A stretch of 64,000 bases of DNA from Mesorhabditis belari (Eukaryota; Nematoda; Chromadorea; Rhabditida; Rhabditidae): NCBI GenBank assembly GCA_958450365.1, contig CAUEEP010000915.1:987501-1051500 (forward strand). Direction: 5' to 3'. The notes under the pieces are model-generated. The model worked only from the letters and a program-made list of their open reading frames with translations. It did no database searches and was not told the DNA's origin. This document shows, in pieces, positions 58,467 through 64,000 of the stretch. Position 1 is the stretch's first letter. The number at the start of each line of letters is the position of its first letter. The position numbers and the translations under genes are program-made.

Positions 58467-59225
58467 TTGGGTTGGTGAATTGAAAACTGCGGGACTTTGA
58501 ACTAAATTTTATTCAACATAAAACCATCAATTCATTCCAAATAATTTCCATTATTATTGACGACTTCTGCCTATTTTACAGGCAATTTGCGGATTCCTCT
58601 TTCGTAGTAGGATTTTGGTTTTGAATCGAAAAACTTTCAAAGCCAACTTTGACTGCTTCTTCCGAATCGAAGTGTTCTCCCGCAAGCCCATTACTCATGA
58701 TCCGGAATAAATAGTAATCAAAAGGGGCGAGGTCCGGGCTGTATGGGGAATGCGCCAAAAGTTCCCAAACAAGGCTATTTATTTTAGAGCGAGTCAGTTT
58801 TGCAACGTGAGGGCGTGCGTTGTCGTGGAGGAGAACGATCTTTTACTTGAATTTTGGTTTGTGTGTGAGACAAGTGTGAGACTCAAAAATGGAGGACTGG
58901 AGATGTCCCAGTTTGAGCACTTTCTTCAAAAGAAACCCATTTTGGTGTCAATAGAAAAGTTGTAGAGAATCAAAAATTAGGCTTTTAGCCAAATTTCCAA
59001 AAAGATACACTTAGTAGTTTCGCTTAAAATGCAAGTTTTGTGAAAATTCGTAAATTTGGCATTTCTTGAAAACCAGCTTTTGAATCGTTCTGAAAATTTG
59101 GATATAAGCTTGATTTTTGATTCTCTACCACTTTTCCATTGACACCAAAATGGGTTTCTTTTGAAAAAAAGTGCTTAAACTGTCACATATGACAATAGCC
59201 GGCAGTTTTCAATTCACCAACCGAA
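58467..59225. mobile_element. Mariner-derived element, copy M4, with transposase remnant
   Basis: Same ends as M1 and M2. The minus strand at 58600-58850 reads [40 protein letters not shown], then FDYYLFRIMSNGLAGEHFDS. This is the catalytic part of a mariner transposase with 34 residues between second and third Asp. The best-preserved coding remnant of the family here. Confidence 0.88.
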
Positions 59226-59394
59226 TAGAAAGTCAATGGAAAAAGCCACAGAATCAGTTGTTCTTCTTTTCTTAAACCTTATAAACCATTGAAACGAACT
59301 TCAGTAAAAAGTCAATATTTCCTTGCTCAAGTATCTTGTGTAATTGAGCTATTTGGTGTCTGTCAATTGTCCATGGATCAAAACAGATACTTGA

Positions 59395-59471
59395 ATGGGT
59401 TTCTTTTGAAGAAAGTGCTCAAACTGTCACATATAATAATAGCCGGCAGTTTTCAATTCAATAAACCCAAT
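59395..59471. mobile_element. Mariner-derived fragment, right end only (M5)
   Basis: TGGGTTTCTTTTGAAGAAAG followed by GGCAGTTTTCAATTCA matches the last ~75 bases of M2/M4. Confidence 0.75.
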
Positions 59472-59510
59472 AATTGAGATTCTATTAACAAACTATAATC
59501 AGGCAAAGAC

Positions 59511-60066
59511 TCACATTTCTTTCTCCTGAAAATCGGGGTCAGTCTCGAATTTGTTTGACTTTTGTGTGTCTTTTTGCTTAAAATTTAAAGTTTTTAAAAG
59601 TTTAAGACCAAAAACTCACTACCTTGCTATTCTCAGATACTTTATTTGTTCTTTCGATTCGATTTTCTAACAATCGACCATGAGTGGATTGCCGCCTTGG
59701 ATGAGGAGCTGGTGGCTGAAATAAGTGGATGAGAATGAAAAATGAAAAACAGATTAAGCGATTAACCGTTTTCTTCAAATAACTTATGAAATTCGAAAGC
59801 AAAATCCCCTTTTTACCAACCCGAAAAACGATTTTCTGATGCCGAGCCACAATGTCTTTGGCGTGTCGTCTTTGTTGATCCCTTGCCCATAAATCGATGA
59901 ATGTGAATTTGCTATTGAAATCCTGAAATTGTCTAGATAGATTTCTAGATCAAAACCTTGCCTCAAAATTGTTTTGATTGGGAATATATGAGCATTGACT
60001 TGTGATGCTCATTATCCTCTCTGTTGGATACAATGTGATCGACGTTTGACTTGGTTGACGGCTCAT
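59511..60066 (-). CDS. Small basic protein of unknown function
   Basis: Four exons in phase: 59962-60066, 59821-59922, 59623-59715 and 59511-59525 give 104 residues. It starts MSRQPSQTSITLYPTERIMS; the middle is FIDLWARDQQRRHAKDIVAR and then HQKIVFR; the last part is Pro/Arg-rich (PPAPHPRRQSTHGRLLENRI) and ends SKEKEM. No signal peptide or membrane helix, and I recognise no family. Intron 1 needs a GC donor (GCAAGG); a GT four bases further on gives another frame that also stays open, so exon 1-2 joining is uncertain. A strong acceptor (CTACATTCAG) lies 2 bases before the ATG, so it is either trans-spliced or has an earlier exon. Confidence 0.55.
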
Positions 60067-60099
60067 TTCTGAATGTAGAACAGTTTGACAAAGGGATCA

Positions 60100-60556
60100 A
60101 AACAAATAGTATAAAACATTCAAGTTCTGAGAGTAAAATTATGAAGCAAATGGCTGAGTTAAAGTGGAAAAGGCAGGCTTTACTTCTCACGTATCAAGTT
60201 CAACACAAATGGGTTTGAATGATCTCATTGTCAGCGAAAAAATCAAAGAGAAAAACTTTTTGTCAGATGACTTTTCGAAAAACAAGGTGTTCTAGATGGA
60301 AAAGCAAGGAAATCGGAAAAGAAAAACTCATTGAATGGAGGATATGTCCGTCACTCACTCGTCCATTGATAAGAGAAAAAAAGAAAGAAGAGCACCTGTT
60401 TGTTTTAAAGAGGAAATCATTGTCTTTGTGTGGGGAAAGGCTTGAGATAACTGTGATTTGATATCGTGAAGGTGATTGTATTTCATTTCCTGATAGATTT
60501 AAGACAGCAATTTTGATCAAGTGTCAAGAAGTTAGAAGGTTTAAACCATCTGAACC
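60100..60556. other. Intergenic, no gene seen
   Basis: Both strands carry short frames (60219-60461 +, 60263-60520 -) without splice or family support. Confidence 0.4.
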
Positions 60557-60797
60557 AACTATTGATTCTATTTTATTATATTTTCTCGCTAGATTAGTAA
60601 TTGTGCTATATTCCGAATAAATATCTAATAACCATTGTCCTATCGGTACCCTCTCACGCACTGCACATTCCCGGACTGTGCACTAAAATGTGCAGTGCGT
60701 GAGAGGGTACCGATGGGGCAATGATTATTAGATATTTATATATAGCACAATTACTAATCTAGCGAGAAAATATAATAAAATGAAATCATAGTTGGTT
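60557..60797. mobile_element. Palindromic MITE, ends CCAACTATTGATT / AATCATAGTTGG
   Basis: A ~240 bp near-perfect palindrome, including TTTTCTCGCTAGATTAGTAA and its mirror, with central pair CTCACGCACTGCACA / TGTGCAGTGCGTGAG. Confidence 0.9.
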
Positions 60798-61636
60798 CAG
60801 TGTTTCGAAGCCAAAGAAAAGCAATACCAAGTGAGCTCCATCCCTTTTTATCACACAAACGAGCTTTAGAGGAAGGACAAGAGGATCAGAGATATTCAAA
60901 ATCAAAACATCAAATAAGATTTCACAGAGAAGAGCTACTTTTCTGCACAGAGACTGAGCAACAACTTCACAAGACTCAATGAAAAAGAATTCTGCCAAGA
61001 AATTTCTCATTCTCTTCCTAAACTCTCTAGATTCAAGTTTTTTTTTCAGAAATACCCCATTATAGTGCTCGGTTCATTTAGATTTGAGTGTCAAAGACTT
61101 AGAAATATAACAAAGATGTGTGTAAGACTTAGAAATATAAAAAAGATGAGTGTAAGACTTAGCAATATAAAAAAGATGAGTGTCAAAGACTTAGAAAGTA
61201 CTTTCAAAGAGACTAATCCGATAGTGAGTGATTAAAAATGAATAGAAGTGTACAAAGTTCACCAAACACTGTTATCTTTTCTCATTGACGCAATTTTAGC
61301 ATCACATCACCCGATGAACCCTATAATGTCCAAGCAAAATGAGTTCTTCTCAAAATTTATCGCTTCTCCATTGAACAACTGTTTTCTCAAACAGCCACAA
61401 GTGCCAAAAGTGTTATTTCAAAAAAAGCAATAGAGATTTATTTCAATTTTTTGGATTTTCATTAGCCATTTTTGTTGTGCCAGAGATTGAGGTGTGAGCT
61501 GGGATGGAATGTCGACGACTATCAATGCTCTTGCGTTTTTCCCCATTCACAGCGACGATGATTGGGCTTGGCTGAATTAGTTTTTCTTACAATTAGTTTT
61601 TTACAATTGTTATTGTATTGTATTGTTGCTGTTTCA
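60798..61636. other. Intergenic, with a short tandem repeat
   Basis: At 61085-61200, four units of ~33 bp based on GTGTAAGACTTAGAAATATA. No gene recognised. Confidence 0.5.
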
Positions 61637-63748
61637 TTATTTCTTCAGAACAAAGGTTTTAAGCTTTACCGAGGGATTTGTCGATTTAACATCTGCAGCC
61701 TTTGGCGTAACTGAGCCATTTGAAAAGTCTTCGTGATTGTTCATCGCTTCCGAATCACTTCTTGTTGTGATCCCGTTTAACAAAAGATGTAACGAATATT
61801 GAGTAGCGCCCAGACAACTATCCAATACGTTTTCCTGTCTCAACGTTAAATCAGGAGTGCTCCCAGTTAGTTGAACCGGCTAAACCTGTTATTTCTTTAA
61901 CTCTAAATCTTTAACCCTTGCCATTTCCAATTTCTGTAATTTCTTTTCTCTCTTTCAATTTCTCAAACTCACTTCAGAATCTCCTCTCTTATATTCCTTA
62001 TTGAGGGCCAATATTCGTAGAGAACAGTAAACCGGTCGATGATCAGATTCGGTTAGAAAATCAAGACAGTTGTACTCAAAAGCTTCAATCAATCGTTTGT
62101 TTGAAGAAAAATAGAGAACTCGATCCTAAATAATGATGATTTTAGTCGAACTTTAGCTTTACCGTATACGATGGTTGTCTTTTCTTATCGTACTCACAGC
62201 GAAGACTTTGAAATTTGTAAGATGGCGGAAAAGTTATCTCAGCTTCTTCAAATCCAGCAAAAACGATGGCTGAAATTCAAAGAAAAACAAGATTCATTGC
62301 TAGGAGGCGAATGATCTTGCTTAGCAACAGTAGAGTCATCGAATTTACCTTTTTGCTTAAAATTAAGCAGTTCATCTTTTTCTAAATATCGTCGAACATC
62401 GATTACGAAACATAGTCTTCGATTAGGGTTTGGAACCATAACAGTTCCAGTTTGAATTCGAAAATTTAAGTCGCCCATCCAAACTACCACCTAAAGAAGT
62501 TAGATTGAATTTCATGACCACCTTTTCTTCATAATTCAAAAAGTTTAAGAAAGTTTACTTTATTAAATAGATACCTACCGTAAATACTGTAATAGTACCC
62601 CACTGCCATAATGATGGTGCGGATTGTTGCGGAGTGTTGCGTAGTCTAGCTTTGAACGAGTTTTTCTCGACACTGGTTTAGGCTACAATGCGCGCTTAAG
62701 TATCAAAAAATAGCTGAAATTCAGGGCTATTTTTTCATACCAAAGACGCATTTTTTGAAAGTACGGGTGCTTTGCAAAAAATAAAATACTAAAAAACGAC
62801 TACGACTTTGCGACTACGCGACTGTACAAGGGGGTATTAGGAGTACTATTACAGTATTCACGGTATTAATTTAACGTGCAGTCCAAAACTTTCTCCACAC
62901 CCGATATTCTTAAAGCAAACGATCACCCGATAAACAATATTCTTAAAGCAAACCCACATCAGCCGCCAGCAGTGAACCATTTCCTTTGTTTTGCTGAGCA
63001 ATTGTTTGGAAACTTAGCTTCTTGAGAGTTTTATTGTAATCCGCCCAACGTTGTGTGATTGATCCATCTAAATCATTGAATTACATGGTTAATCTAAACC
63101 AGTTTACGAGAAAAATGACTGGAGACAAAGGCGAGTGTTCTCTGATAGATTTTGAAGGCAACACCGATCGATCCTTTGGTTCGAACGGGTTTTGCCACCG
63201 CATTTGAGGGCACAAATTGAGTATCGGGACAGGCTAAAGGTTTAAATAAACTTAATAAAATAAATATTTGAATCATTTTCTCACCAATAGCATAAGGCAC
63301 GTGTTGTTTCCTTATAGAAACCAGCATCATTTGACTCCAGTAACGAACAGAAAAGTAGATTTGATGAGTTTGTGAGAGGATTGCGTTTATTTTTTCGAGT
63401 ACAATCTCGTGAAAGGTTCTAAATGTGATCGATTCTAATTTTAGATTCTAATCAGATTCTAATCAAATTCTAATTACCGAGTTTGAGGTCGAATTTCTTG
63501 TAGACCGATGACAATAATATCCTCAAGTCCTTTAGAATCTCGTCTTTCGATTAGGAAACGAGTGAATGGATCAAATATTGAAGATTGCTGAAAGAATTTC
63601 TTTAAGAAATTTTATATTTAAAACCTTTTCATTGAGATTCCAAGTGATAGCGAGGATGGAGAGTGAATGGTTTGGAAGGTGTCGACCAAGATGACCATAA
63701 TCAGGAATAGAGAAATGACCAAATGAAGTAACTCGAGTGACTTTATGA
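61637..63748 (-). CDS. Inositol polyphosphate 5-phosphatase, INPP5E-like, 5' end missing
   Basis: Nine exons from 63625-63748 to 61637-61879, in phase. The catalytic domain reads LSILAITWNLNEK, IIVIGLQEI, VRTKGSIGVAFKI, FVSSHFSHGS, VVWMGDLNFRI, FAGFEEAEITFPPSYKF, RQPSYTDRVLY and FLTESDHRPVY. This contains the family signatures WxGDxNxR and P(S)xTDRVL and the final SDH. FEEAEI...PSYKF and PSYTDRVLY point to the INPP5E (72 kDa) branch (worm inpp-1), which removes the 5-phosphate from PI(4,5)P2/PIP3. The C-terminal ~80 residues are unlike the family, and I see no CAAX motif (ends FVLKK). The first exon starts in phase 2, so the N-terminus lies beyond 64000 or was lost near the MITE at 63856. Confidence 0.93.
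62575..62868. mobile_element. MITE 'TACCGTAAATACTGTAATAG' (copy 1)
   Basis: Inverted ends TACCGTAAATACTGTAATAG and CTATTACAGTATTCACGGTA. The body has inverted segments around AAAAAATAGCTGAAATTCAG. It lies in the intron before the WMGDLNFR exon of the 5-phosphatase gene. Confidence 0.88.
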
Positions 63749-63855
63749 CTGTAAATTAAAATATTACCGGTAATAGGAAAGTTAAAATAAATCCGTGTTA
63801 TTTAAAATCGCATAAACATAACTGAGAAAATACTTGAGAGTTTAATATTTAATAT

Positions 63856-64000
63856 AATGACGCTGCGGAGTGTTGCGTAGTCTAGCTTTGAACGAGTTTT
63901 TCTCGACACTGGTTTAGGCTACAATGCGCGCTTAGGTATCAAAAAATAGCTGAAATTCAGGGCTATTTTTGATACAAAAGACGCATTTTTTGAAAGTACG
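63856..64000. mobile_element. MITE, copy 2, cut by the window end
   Basis: Matches 62628-62770 closely, from GTGCGGATTG-proximal GCGGAGTGTTGCGTAGTCTA to CATTTTTTGAAAGTACG. Its left terminus is missing. It lies just upstream of the first visible 5-phosphatase exon. Confidence 0.85.

Overview
The window reads as nuclear DNA of a nematode. Genes are split into many short exons by small introns, 3' splice sites are of the TTTCAG/TTTAG type, several start codons sit 1-20 bases after such a site (as expected for spliced-leader trans-splicing), the telomere-type hexamer TTAGGC occurs internally, and the proteins match nematode families. I cannot name the species. Exon joins were made by hand from splice signals, reading phase and family similarity. 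They are firmest where phases close, which they do for nearly every exon given below.

Layout: 77-859 (+) 3' end of a stomatin-family gene; 937-8075 (-) lysosomal alpha-mannosidase; 8.1-14.1 kb gene-poor, with a myosin/paramyosin-like pseudogene, two orphan exons in the wrong order, palindromic elements and an interstitial telomere-like block; 14407-25337 (+) a tandem array of five four-helix membrane protein genes with identical intron phases; 25770-28154 (+) an F-box gene; 28290-31378 and 33488-38972 (-) two tandem UNC-93-like transporter genes, the second carrying transposons in its third intron; 39-53.6 kb no convincing gene, many repeats and a very long A tract; 53668-57007 (+) FAM20-type secretory kinase; 59511-60066 (-) a small unknown protein; 61637-63748 (-) 3' part of an INPP5E-like inositol polyphosphate 5-phosphatase.

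The genes do not form one pathway. What unifies the window is its repeat load: many palindromic MITE-like elements, a mariner family (four copies plus a fragment, some with transposase remnants), a Tc1-like element with a decayed transposase, a LINE fragment, and minisatellites. Nearly all lie in introns or between genes. The most notable structures are the five-gene array, four tandem copies of one array gene's start region, a three-level nested transposon stack in one intron, an inverted copy of the alpha-mannosidase signal-peptide exon inside the same gene, and duplication of the terminal exon of an UNC-93-like gene.
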